DNA from: Paludibacter sp.
GTDB lineage: Bacteria > Bacteroidota > Bacteroidia > Bacteroidales > Paludibacteraceae
Reading direction: 5' to 3'
Assembly: GCA_019163375.1 (NCBI GenBank)
Contig: JAFLKK010000003.1
Span: 62,001-126,000 of the forward strand
DNA: 64,000 nt
Shown here: piece by piece, positions 49,901 through 58,086 of the stretch
Layout of the letters: each line of letters begins with the position of its first letter
How positions within the stretch are numbered: position 1 is the first letter of the stretch
The notes under the pieces: model-generated
What the model was told of the DNA's origin: nothing
The model's input: the letters and a program-made list of their open reading frames with translations, nothing else
The model's database searches: none
Position numbers and translations under genes: made by a program

Positions 49901-50082
49901 ATGCTTACTCCAATAAGCGGCTCCCCATCTTTTTCGGATAAAACCTTACCTGAGATTTTACCATCGGAATTTTGTGCAGAGGCTAGTCCAAAAGAACATA
50001 GCACTACCGCCAAGATTACATACTTGTCAAAAAGGATTTTTGTAACCTTTCGAACGCATTGAATCACATGTTTTTCATTCAT
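46903..50082 (-). CDS. SusC/RagA-family TonB-dependent outer-membrane transporter (first pair)
   Basis: The protein has 1059 residues: signal peptide to about ASAQN (37), regulatory-like domain (about 42-115), the linker VVVGYGVQKKKLNTGA, the plug (about 125-235, LYIIDGIEGDITTLNASDIQSIDVLKDAASAAIYG) and the barrel, with the terminal strand ending LVGVNLKF. With SusD and the lipoprotein it forms one operon that ends at 44325-44362. The gene begins 346 bases downstream of GH44, and the shared 69-bp element is at 50179-50247. Its N-terminal 40 residues match the other SusC closely, which supports a duplicated 5' region. Confidence 0.96.
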   Translation of the reverse strand: MNEKHVIQCVRKVTKILFDKYVILAVVLCSFGLASAQNSDGKISGKVLSEKDGEPLIGVSIMVKGSNVGTVTDFNGTFTLQAKTGETLSVSYIGYLPQVIKVAGSNLTIKLKEDSKSLDEVVVVGYGVQKKKLNTGATLQVKGDELAKMNTSNPLQALQGKTPGVSISSTSGQPGSDMKVTIRGLGTTGNSGPLYIIDGIEGDITTLNASDIQSIDVLKDAASAAIYGSQAANGVILVTTKQGTKGKGQVSFDAYYGVQNVERQVPLLNAKEYKMIMDEQQINSGLSPFNWASKGTLADTDWIGQMLKKDAKTQNYSLNITGGSETSTYSLSLSYNSQEGIVGGSSVSNYERYGARLNTEHKLYKDVLVVGQHLNFNYINNVGIAVGNQWGNTLRGAFGTSPLAPVYSDNNLYDSPYNDTSKSLWNTTDGNPYGAMMTNTNNLSSNQKLLGDIYAELQPIKNLKIKSTLGINYYATNYHSLSPIYRFSVYSYNEDHETVNQNMSSGKTLTWTNTASYDFKVNEEHAFNALVGTEAVKFQGVGMSGSNWNLVPQMDNFNHAYLDNTTGKAHLDTDGKTVIETRVVGGAPSVDYSRLSYFGRLGYNYKEKYMLNATLRADGSSRFASGHRWGYFPSVSAGWTISNESFMASTTDWLDQLKLRASWGQVGNQNIGDFKYAALISTSTAVSGSNPAAFYDFGNAGVNTAGAYQKEMPKKDLKWEASEQTNIGIDARFLKNRLYVIGDFYIKTSKDWLVQSPLQATSGFDSWMINGGNVKNTGIELSLSWNDNIGDFKYNIGVNGAYNKNVVGQIPTVDGMIHGYTNMLYANSEEFYRAENGHALGYFWGYQTDGLFQSQADIAAWRAAGNGISQSDVQPGDVRYVDQNKDGVIDTKDKVDLGNGMPTITGGFTLGFQYKSFDFSVNATGAIGNKIVQAYGQVGAQSNYTTEILNRWTGEGTSNRIPRVTVNNINWQFSDLYVHAGDYLRISNISLGYDFAKLIHLKAISQCRVYGSVQNAFTFTKYNGMDPEIGYGVDNWVTGVDLGYYPRPRTVLVGVNLKF

Positions 50083-50178
50083 AATTCATTTTGATTTAAA
50101 ATTAGTAACTTTATATTTATTCATTTTAAAACCAAATGCATTTACGTCATTTTATGCATTTAGTCTATAAATAATAGT

Positions 50179-50247
50179 GGTAAAGGTATCTTAAGTTTTA
50201 TTTTATCATGGTATTGTTTTGTGTCAGGGAACGGCCACATATGTTGC
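50179..50247 (-). promoter_or_regulatory. Conserved susC upstream element, copy 1
   Basis: Gapless partner of 43989-44057 (see there). It lies 97 bases from the SusC start. The GATACCTTTACC part would be the -7 region, giving a leader of roughly 90 bases. The rest of the 346-base gap between GH44 and susC shows nothing else. Confidence 0.7.
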
Positions 50248-50428
50248 ATGAAAGTGGTGAAAATCGTGTCTGAGCGAATTTCCTTTTAGTGTTTAGTGCA
50301 TCGCCTTTTCATTCTTTATCAACCTGGAAGTATGTCCAATTTGTAAGTTTTGATATACTTCATTTACAACTATCATTGCAACACCCCTTTGTGTTAATCG
50401 AATGTGCTCTTTTATATATTACACTAAT

Positions 50429-52333
50429 TTATTTTTCAACAAAGAAGCGTTTTGTTGATGTAAAATGCTTGTTCTTGACGGATAACAAATAAAATCCATT
50501 TGATAGAGTTGAAACATTTGTTGTGATTGGTGAATATCCATCATAATTTATTTCTGAAACCTGTATTTTTCTTCCGCTTAGATCAAATACATCAATTTCT
50601 GTTGGCTCAGCAACATTCGAACTTATTGATACATTCAAAATGTCTGTAGCAGGATTGGGATAAATCTTAAGTTCATCAGTCTGGTTTTTGTGTTCGGCAA
50701 TTCCTGTTAAAGTTGATTTTAATATAACTGCTGTTGTAGAAAGTGAGGGTACAGTTATTGAGAATGAATTTGAATTAATTGTTACGGAGTTTAGCTTCAA
50801 AGCGTTGTTGGTATGCGATACAAATGTTTCGGATGATGGGAGTGCTGACAGCTGTAGTGTTGAATAATTACCATTATTTACAGAAAAACCATTTAAATTT
50901 ACTGTAACCTTACGGGCGGAACTCATGTCGCGATTCACAATCATAACGGTCATCGAATCGGCAACTTCGCTTACAGTGGTATAGGCCGAAACGGTGTTTT
51001 CGAGAGAGGAAATACTTGATACACTGTTATTTTTGGCATAGCGACTGAAAAGGTGTAAGGTCTCCCACATGCCATTCATCCAAGTCCATGGGGTAAAGAA
51101 TTCAACACCATTATTCGCGAAAGTACCCAGATGCGAAGCGTATACTACAGAAGTAACGCTGGGGTTTGACTCTGACGATGCCGGACTCCACTCGCTGATT
51201 GCACAGGTAATTCCATTGTTCTCGCCATAGTAGTTTGTCAGCCAATCGTTTATGCGTTTAAAAATGTATTCCTTATTCAAGCTGGTATCCCAACCACCGT
51301 TCAGCGTGTACAAGCCATTGGCACCTGCATAGGTATAATCTGTATCGTAATACATTCTGTGTAATTGCAAAGCATCAATATCTCCGTTTTTAGCCCATGG
51401 ATAATTATGAAGATCTACCACATCGAGCACTCTGATCCCGGAGGCTTTCTCTTCATCTGCACATCTTTTGATAAAATACTCCAGCCAACTGTAGTATTTC
51501 CCATCTATTCTTATTGATTCATCCGCCCATTTGTACCATTGCCATTCACTCGTGGTAACAGGGCCACAAAATTTAATTTCGGGGAACAATGCACGTGCTT
51601 TTTTAGCAATGTTGATATAATTATCCATGTATGCAGGCGCAGATATGAGCGTCTTCATTACATCGCTATGAGTTCCGTTCCATACATCCGATTCATTATC
51701 CATGTTCCAGTACAGAAATGGACTTTTATTCAATTTCAGACCATTTGCACCAAACCAATGATTTAAAATAGCAACAGTTGAATCTGCTGGCCATTCCTCA
51801 GTATAAAGATTAATATCGCCTTCTTTTAATGCTGTAGACCCATTTTTTTCATCCGTTGTGTTGGCTATACCTCCACCTGCCAGATTCTGACCTACGCCAA
51901 ACCAATACGATGACTGATTGTAGTCCCAGTCTTTAAAATTATAGCTTTTACTCGAAGCTACTCTTCCAATAAGTTGAAAGGCATACATTTGTTGCATATA
52001 AGGGTATGTTGTAGAAACCTCTTTTGCCGATTTATCCCAGTCTGTGTCATATACGTTATTATACCAGTCGGGATGACTTGTTAGTTTTTTTCGCCAATTG
52101 TATTTGGTCGCATTATTACCTCCATTCATACGGGAAAAACGCAATCCTGCATCTTTGTAAAATTGCGCAGGCTTATCAAAAGTATTGTTACGACCATAGA
52201 TGTAGGGTGATACCTTTTTTTTGTTTACAGTCGCATTTACGGTAACGCTTACATCCTGCGCCATTATGGCTGAAGTTGCAAAACAACATAGCAGGGTCAT
52301 ACATAAATGAATTTTTAGAGAGTGATGTTTCAT
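50429..52333 (-). CDS. GH44 endo-glucanase/xyloglucanase with T9SS sorting domain
   Basis: The protein has 634 residues and a signal peptide to about residue 25. GH44 hallmarks are SPYIYGRNN (42-50), MNGGNNATKYNW (69-80), acid/base Glu214 in WNMDNESDVW and nucleophile Glu381 in CAISEWSP. The barrel is followed by a beta-sandwich (about 460-545). The C-terminal 80 residues (LKIYPNPATDILNV..., ending STKRFFVEK) are a type A T9SS sorting domain. The enzyme would cut xyloglucan or other beta-1,4-glucans outside the cell and stay attached through the T9SS route. It is the only protein in the window with this signal. It precedes the first susC and may share its regulation, although a distinct promoter is likely. 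Confidence 0.92.
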   Translation of the reverse strand: MKHHSLKIHLCMTLLCCFATSAIMAQDVSVTVNATVNKKKVSPYIYGRNNTFDKPAQFYKDAGLRFSRMNGGNNATKYNWRKKLTSHPDWYNNVYDTDWDKSAKEVSTTYPYMQQMYAFQLIGRVASSKSYNFKDWDYNQSSYWFGVGQNLAGGGIANTTDEKNGSTALKEGDINLYTEEWPADSTVAILNHWFGANGLKLNKSPFLYWNMDNESDVWNGTHSDVMKTLISAPAYMDNYINIAKKARALFPEIKFCGPVTTSEWQWYKWADESIRIDGKYYSWLEYFIKRCADEEKASGIRVLDVVDLHNYPWAKNGDIDALQLHRMYYDTDYTYAGANGLYTLNGGWDTSLNKEYIFKRINDWLTNYYGENNGITCAISEWSPASSESNPSVTSVVYASHLGTFANNGVEFFTPWTWMNGMWETLHLFSRYAKNNSVSSISSLENTVSAYTTVSEVADSMTVMIVNRDMSSARKVTVNLNGFSVNNGNYSTLQLSALPSSETFVSHTNNALKLNSVTINSNSFSITVPSLSTTAVILKSTLTGIAEHKNQTDELKIYPNPATDILNVSISSNVAEPTEIDVFDLSGRKIQVSEINYDGYSPITTNVSTLSNGFYLLSVKNKHFTSTKRFFVEK

Positions 52334-53515
52334 TACTGATCAGATTTGTGAATTAGTATTTAAATATATGCTTGTTTTTTATTGTTTTGATTTGTAGATT
52401 AATTGGTTTCAATTGCCAGGTAACTATTTTTTTAATCGTCAAGGTCGTTTTTCTTCTTAGGTATATTGATTTCTTAGATTATGCATTTTCTCCACACTAT
52501 AATGATGTAATACAAACTGTACATATAAAATGACCCAAAGTCATTTTTATGTCTACTGTTGTTAATGCCGATGTCTACAAACAAATAGAACAATGAGACT
52601 TTGTCGAAATTGGGCTATATTGTTTGTACAATCGGTATAAGCTCAATTGAGAACAAAAAACCAATAAAACATCTACCAAGAGTTATCATCAGCCAGATAA
52701 AAATCGGCGAGGCGTATTTCGAATGAGATTTTACCGATGGTGAATGTTAGGATGGGTTAAAGTTGAATTAGCCGGATATGAATCAGCAGGACTTCTTGTT
52801 CCTGTCCCAAATGGTTAGTTTGTTGTTTGGTGAATGGGTTTGTCGCTGACAAGAGATAATGTTGTCGAGATTAACAGATAAATGCTATTTGTCATCTTCA
52901 AAGTGAAGCGATGGATCAAATAAGGATTGCTGAAGTTATACCGGTTGCGATTGTTTACCGGCCTGAACTTTTGTGGTACAATAAAAATTTTCTTTGAAAA
53001 CACGACTTGTTATCATAAAGAAAATTTCCGTGTAATAGCGTAGGGTAGGAGCGTAGATTCTTCCCGAAACACTTCATTTGTCAAGTGGCAGTGGAAGGCC
53101 GGGGTACAGTAACTAATCTGTTCCTGATGTGTCAAATCTTTGATATGTAACAATGTATGCCGGTGAAGTGTTTAAAACTATCGGTTATCCAATAATAACT
53201 TTACACAGCATGTAAATTCCGGCACAGGGATGAAGCCCGGATAGATTGGAAGGCTTATATCCGGTGGAATTGATCGCAAAACAAGAACTGATTTTCTAAG
53301 AGCTATTTGCATAATGATAGTAGTGATTTATTTCAATTTTTCAAATAAATGCATTACCAACATGTTTTGCACCTATTTTTACAATCTCATTTATGTAAGG
53401 ACTGTATGAGCGAATCTGCTTATACAAAAGCAGATTCGTCAAGTCATAAATGATGTTGTAAAAATACTGTATCTCTAAATACAACAGGAGACTTTATGTA
53501 CTGTAATAGGTGCGT
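52334..53515. other. 1.18-kb non-coding gap between the regulator and GH44
   Basis: No gene is supported on either strand. Visible structure includes a small dyad AAAATGAC-ccaaa-GTCATTTT (52527-52547), the direct repeat ATGTCTAC at 52549-52556 and 52571-52578 (22-base period), a 10-bp inverted repeat AAACACTTCA / TGAAGTGTTT (53067-53076 and 53164-53173) and a hairpin at 53411-53438. The GH44 promoter should be within the left part. Confidence 0.6.
53411..53438. other. Strong hairpin near the 3' end of the regulator gene
   Basis: An 11-bp perfect stem (CGAATCTGCTT / AAGCAGATTCG) with a 6-base loop lies 78 bases after the regulator stop. It has no T tract on either side, so intrinsic termination is uncertain. 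Confidence 0.5.
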
Positions 53516-56500
53516 TTATGTATTATCCTTTTCGCGGTTGTTGTGAATACGCAGATATTCCGATGGCGACATTCCAAATTCTTCGCGGAAATTAACGGTA
53601 AACCTTTTGGGTGAATTGTAACCTACCTCGTAGGCAATCTCGGCAATTTGAAGTTGGCTCTTTTCAAGTAGTTGGCGACCCCGTTTCAGCCTGATCGTTC
53701 TAATGAATTCTGCCGGTCCTTTTCCTGTAATAACCATTAGTTTCTTGTAGAGATGCCCGCGACTAAGACCCACGGCTTCGCCCAGCGTTTCAACAGAAAA
53801 ATCATAGTCGCTCATATGTTCTTCTACTACTTTGATAGCCTTTTCGATTAGTTTCTCATCCAGCGATGTAATCGTAATATCAGCAGGAGAAACATCTAAC
53901 TTTTGACTAAATGCCTGATGAGATTTCTCAGTCCATTCTACAAATTTTTGTATGCGCAGTTTAAGAATGTCAAAGTTGAAAGGTTTAGTGATGTAATCAT
54001 CTGCACCTAACTCTAATCCTTCAATCTTATGTTCTTCAGCAGTACGGGCAGTTAATAAAATAACCGGAATATGAGATAAAGCGATATTCGTTTTTATTTG
54101 TTTACAAAGTTCAGTACCACTCATAACCGGCATCATCACATCACTCACTACAATTGTAACGTCGTTTTTCTGCAATTTATCCAATGCATCTTGCCCATTG
54201 CAAGCGGTTAATACAGAATAATCATTACTAAGGTTATCCTCAATAAATTCGCATAAGTCTTTGTTGTCATCTACAAACAATAATTTAGGCATATTGGAAC
54301 TTATAGCTCGATATGTGTATCCATCAGCGTATTCGTCGTCAATTATTACTTCAACTTCCGGACTTTCATTCATGTCGACACTTATCATCGGAATTTTAAA
54401 GGTAAATATGCTACCTTGCGGCATATTATCAGTTACAGCTATAGTTCCTCTGTGAAGGCTCACATATCCGTGCGCAATATGCAGCCCGATTCCACTACCG
54501 GTCTTTTCTTGTTTTTGTGGAGCTTGGTAAAATCGTTCGAAAACCTGCTCTTTTTCTTCATTACGTATTCCGGGTCCCGAATCGGATACGCTCAGACAAA
54601 CAAAATCTTCCTCTTGATATATATTTATAACTATAGTTCCTCCATCGGGAGTGTATTTGAATGCGTTTGAAAGCAAGTTGGTGATTGTTTTCTGTATTTT
54701 ATCCGGATCGAACTGCATAGAGAGGCTTTGTACTTCACTTAACAAAGAGAATTCTATATTTCGCTCGTCGGCATAAACACAAAATGAAGCATAAATCTCC
54801 CTGACAAGATGAATAAAATCGCCGGATTTTAAATTCAGCGTTTCTGCACCAACATCTAATTTCCTGAAATCGAGCAAGGAGTTGATTAAAGTGAGTAACT
54901 GTTGCGCATTTTTATAAATATTACCCAATTTTTTCCGCATAACATCATTCGTTGTGTCGTTCAGTAATATTTGTAGCGGGGTTATAATCAGAGTAAGGGG
55001 CGTGCGCAAATCGTGACTAATGTTGGTAAAAAATCTCAACTTCATCTCGTTAATATGAATCTCTTTCTCATGATCCAATTGAATGCGCTGTTGTTCCAGT
55101 TTTATTCTGTGTCGCTCTTCTCTTTTACGAATAAAGTATACTATTATCCCAATGATTAAAAGAGTATATAAGATGAATGCCCAAACTGAAGCATAAAAAG
55201 GGGGAGTTATGTTTATAATTAATATAGTAGGGTCGTTATTCCAAATGCCATCGCTATTGCAAGCTTTTATCAAAAGCCGATACTTCCCGGATGGTAATGA
55301 AGATATTATGATTTTATTATCAAGTATTGGTATCCATTGAGTGTTAAAACCTTCGATCAGATAAACATATTTTACTTTGTCCGAATTCAATAAATCTCCG
55401 GTTGTAAATTGTAATGAGATGAGTTTATCATTGTAATTGAATGTTAGCTCTTTGGTCAGTTCCATTGAATTTTCAAGTAACTTATGACCATTATAAATTG
55501 AATCAACCTGAATATTGTTTTTTCCTACGGTTAATCCGGTAAATATAACTTTGGCTAGCGGTTGATCCTTCTCGGCCATTTTATTGGGATTGAGAATGCT
55601 ATATCCGTCTACATTTCCCAGCAGAATATCTCCACTCCGGAGTTTGCATATGGAGTGGTTATTGAAATAGGTGTCTTTTAAACCATCCTTAACGGAATAA
55701 TTTTTACTCGTAATCGTTAAAGCCTCATTCAGTTCACGCTTAATAGTTAATATGGAAAGTCCATTACTTGTTGTAACCCAGATATTATTAAGGTTGTCTT
55801 CCGTTATACCCCTGATTGAATTATCGCATAATCCGTTTTCTTTGGAGAAGTTGTAGAGAGTATCTTGTTTTTGATCCCAAATAGTCAGCCCATCACTATG
55901 ACCAAGCCATATAACACCGCTATTATCTTTATATACATTCGAAATTTTTAATTGTTTAAAAGGTAAGCTTCCTCGTTTATTCCCATAATATGTAACTCTT
56001 TTGTTACTGGTAATGTCGATTACTGCTAGACCATAAACGGTACCAATGTACATTTTGTCACCACCATCATAAAACATGTCCAGGGCATAATCTTTGTTAG
56101 TGAAGGGCGAAATAATGGATTGAAAATCGTTGGATTCAGATTGCAATACCTGAATTTTACCTCCTAATGCACCTATCCAAATATTTCCATACCTATCTTC
56201 TTTTAATCCCCAAATGTCGTTGCTGGATAATTTACTATTTTTTGTAGTGTATTGAGCAATTTTCCCTTTTTCATAGCAAAATAGCCCTTTCATATATGTA
56301 CCAATCCAAACACGCCCTTTCCGATCTTCTAACATAGAAACTATTGCTGTATTTGGAATAGGAAGTTTTTTTATGTTACTTTCGGAATTTTGTGCCTTCA
56401 CATACACACCATTTCCATCGGTACCTAACCATATATTTCCCAAATGATCTTCTATTATCGTCGTAATATCAGAACATTCGGGATGTTTGAAATTGATGAA

Positions 56501-57547
56501 ATTGCGAAAACTTTCGTGATAAAATGAGAATCCTTTTTTATTATGTCCAACCCAAATCGTTTCGTTATTATCCCGATATAAATATTGTACACTATTAGAA
56601 GATAAACTGGTGTATGTCGATGATTTATTTACTATATTCGTTATTGTGCTTTTAACTTTATCGTAAATAAATATTCCTTTATGGTCTGTTCCTATCCATA
56701 TTTGTCCGGTTTGATTCTCAATAATACTTGTTATCACATTACTCACAGATTTTATTTCCGAAGTCAAATAAATCCTTTCCCATTCCTGACTCGATTTTTT
56801 TTTATATAAAATCTGATCAGATAAACTTGAACTGAACCATAATCCGTTATTGCTATCAGCATAGATTCTGTTACGACCATTCGCAATTTCCGGTTTTATA
56901 AAATCAGGGAGTTGTGTTAAAATCTGTACTCCTGTATTTTTATTCATTTGCCAGCACACTCCCGACTTTAGAATTGTGTACAAATAATCCCCATTATCAG
57001 TGATATTAGTAGAGACAGTCTCTGTGAAGGGAATCTTTAAATTGAATGTTGCTGTTGTTTTCTTCTGAACATTATGGAAAAATACATTTCTTTTATTGAA
57101 TACCCATATATTACGGTTTTTATCAATATAAACTATACTATTATTTTCCGACTGGATACCTAAATCAAGCAGTAATTGTTTATAATTAGGGTCAAAACAA
57201 TCTTTTTCTCTATCATAAACCATGTAGGTGTATCCGAAGTAAACCCAGATATTGCCTAAACCATCTTCTTGTAAGTCTATTATATCGTTCGTTATTAATG
57301 ATTTAGGTGCGCCAAAACGCGTAGAGTAAACATTAAAACCATATCCATCAAATTTGTTTAGTCCAGCTTCTGTACCTATCCAAAGAAATCCGTAGCTATC
57401 TCTTAAAAAGGCTTTTACAGTGTTGTTTGAAAGGCCGTCTTTTGTATCCAAATGATGAAAAATATACGATGACTGTCCAGTACTACTTTGGAAAAATACA
57501 ATCCAAAATATTCCAAATATGTATAATTGCTTCTTATACCTTTTCAT
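53516..57547 (-). CDS. Hybrid two-component sensor-regulator (HTCS)
   Basis: A single-chain sensor and transcription activator of 1343 residues. A signal peptide or anchor is at about 1-25. Repeated propeller blades (GLSNNTVKAFLRDSYGFLWIGTEAGLNKFDG and similar) run to about residue 680, then a Y_Y_Y domain (about 700-775), and a membrane helix at about 783-805. The histidine kinase has phosphoacceptor His near 845 in ISHDLRTPLTL, and ATP-binding motifs NLLSNAFKYTPDGG and SDSGPGI. A receiver domain (about 1089-1205) has its Asp near 1137 in VVSDVMMPVMSG. A C-terminal AraC-type HTH (about 1240-1335) contains GYNSPKRFTVNFREEFGMSPSEYL. Proteins like this sense an oligosaccharide in the periplasm and switch on the adjoining locus. 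It is transcribed alone, with gaps of 0.5 and 1.2 kb on either side. Confidence 0.96.
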   Translation of the reverse strand: MKRYKKQLYIFGIFWIVFFQSSTGQSSYIFHHLDTKDGLSNNTVKAFLRDSYGFLWIGTEAGLNKFDGYGFNVYSTRFGAPKSLITNDIIDLQEDGLGNIWVYFGYTYMVYDREKDCFDPNYKQLLLDLGIQSENNSIVYIDKNRNIWVFNKRNVFFHNVQKKTTATFNLKIPFTETVSTNITDNGDYLYTILKSGVCWQMNKNTGVQILTQLPDFIKPEIANGRNRIYADSNNGLWFSSSLSDQILYKKKSSQEWERIYLTSEIKSVSNVITSIIENQTGQIWIGTDHKGIFIYDKVKSTITNIVNKSSTYTSLSSNSVQYLYRDNNETIWVGHNKKGFSFYHESFRNFINFKHPECSDITTIIEDHLGNIWLGTDGNGVYVKAQNSESNIKKLPIPNTAIVSMLEDRKGRVWIGTYMKGLFCYEKGKIAQYTTKNSKLSSNDIWGLKEDRYGNIWIGALGGKIQVLQSESNDFQSIISPFTNKDYALDMFYDGGDKMYIGTVYGLAVIDITSNKRVTYYGNKRGSLPFKQLKISNVYKDNSGVIWLGHSDGLTIWDQKQDTLYNFSKENGLCDNSIRGITEDNLNNIWVTTSNGLSILTIKRELNEALTITSKNYSVKDGLKDTYFNNHSICKLRSGDILLGNVDGYSILNPNKMAEKDQPLAKVIFTGLTVGKNNIQVDSIYNGHKLLENSMELTKELTFNYNDKLISLQFTTGDLLNSDKVKYVYLIEGFNTQWIPILDNKIIISSLPSGKYRLLIKACNSDGIWNNDPTILIINITPPFYASVWAFILYTLLIIGIIVYFIRKREERHRIKLEQQRIQLDHEKEIHINEMKLRFFTNISHDLRTPLTLIITPLQILLNDTTNDVMRKKLGNIYKNAQQLLTLINSLLDFRKLDVGAETLNLKSGDFIHLVREIYASFCVYADERNIEFSLLSEVQSLSMQFDPDKIQKTITNLLSNAFKYTPDGGTIVINIYQEEDFVCLSVSDSGPGIRNEEKEQVFERFYQAPQKQEKTGSGIGLHIAHGYVSLHRGTIAVTDNMPQGSIFTFKIPMISVDMNESPEVEVIIDDEYADGYTYRAISSNMPKLLFVDDNKDLCEFIEDNLSNDYSVLTACNGQDALDKLQKNDVTIVVSDVMMPVMSGTELCKQIKTNIALSHIPVILLTARTAEEHKIEGLELGADDYITKPFNFDILKLRIQKFVEWTEKSHQAFSQKLDVSPADITITSLDEKLIEKAIKVVEEHMSDYDFSVETLGEAVGLSRGHLYKKLMVITGKGPAEFIRTIRLKRGRQLLEKSQLQIAEIAYEVGYNSPKRFTVNFREEFGMSPSEYLRIHNNREKDNT

Positions 57548-57602
57548 AAGGACATGATTTAAAGTGAATTTAGTTTTGTTGGGTGTGTTGATTTTTTTAC
57601 TG

Positions 57603-57646
57603 CAAATATATTATATTATTTACAATTTATCCCGATAGCTATCGGG
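57603..57646 (-). promoter_or_regulatory. Candidate promoter of the sensor-regulator with an adjacent 16-bp palindrome
   Basis: On the minus strand TATATTTG (57610-57603) fits TAnnTTTG exactly and lies about 55 bases before the start. Just upstream, where an activator would sit, is the perfect palindrome CCCGATAGCTATCGGG at 57631-57646. Confidence 0.4.
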
Positions 57647-57752
57647 GTTACAATTTACAATTATAGATACTTGAAATTTAATGTATTGACATCTTCAATA
57701 TCTAATTATATAATAGAATTTATTATTATTAAACACCAAGCTACTTTGTAAT

Positions 57753-57794
57753 CATTTGACTTTAAGTCCGATAAATCGAACTTAAAGTCAAATG
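57753..57794. other. Long dyad between the regulator and GH42
   Basis: A 15-bp perfect inverted repeat, CATTTGACTTTAAGT (57753-57767) and ACTTAAAGTCAAATG (57780-57794), with a 12-base centre that also pairs (CGAT/ATCG). It could end the GH42 transcript or bind a regulator; no T tract decides this. Confidence 0.5.
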
Positions 57795-57868
57795 TTGTTT
57801 CTTTAATTCCCCTTTAGTACCTTATCTCTCAAATTTGTGTATTTTTTGGCACTATAATATTTTTTTTG

Positions 57869-58041
<173 letters not shown>

Positions 58042-58086
58042 CTACATTTTTTGTTCTGGCTTGTCCAGGTTAGTGGTCTGGGGTGA

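Noticed and set aside
52815-53003. Open frame of 62 codons on the minus strand in the gap between the regulator and GH44
   Set aside because: Short, without hydrophobic leader or known motif, in an A/T-rich region with inverted repeats.
53040-53280. Group II intron or structured RNA in the gap next to the regulator
   Set aside because: Several short inverted repeats are present, but no domain V-like hairpin or other diagnostic core could be found.
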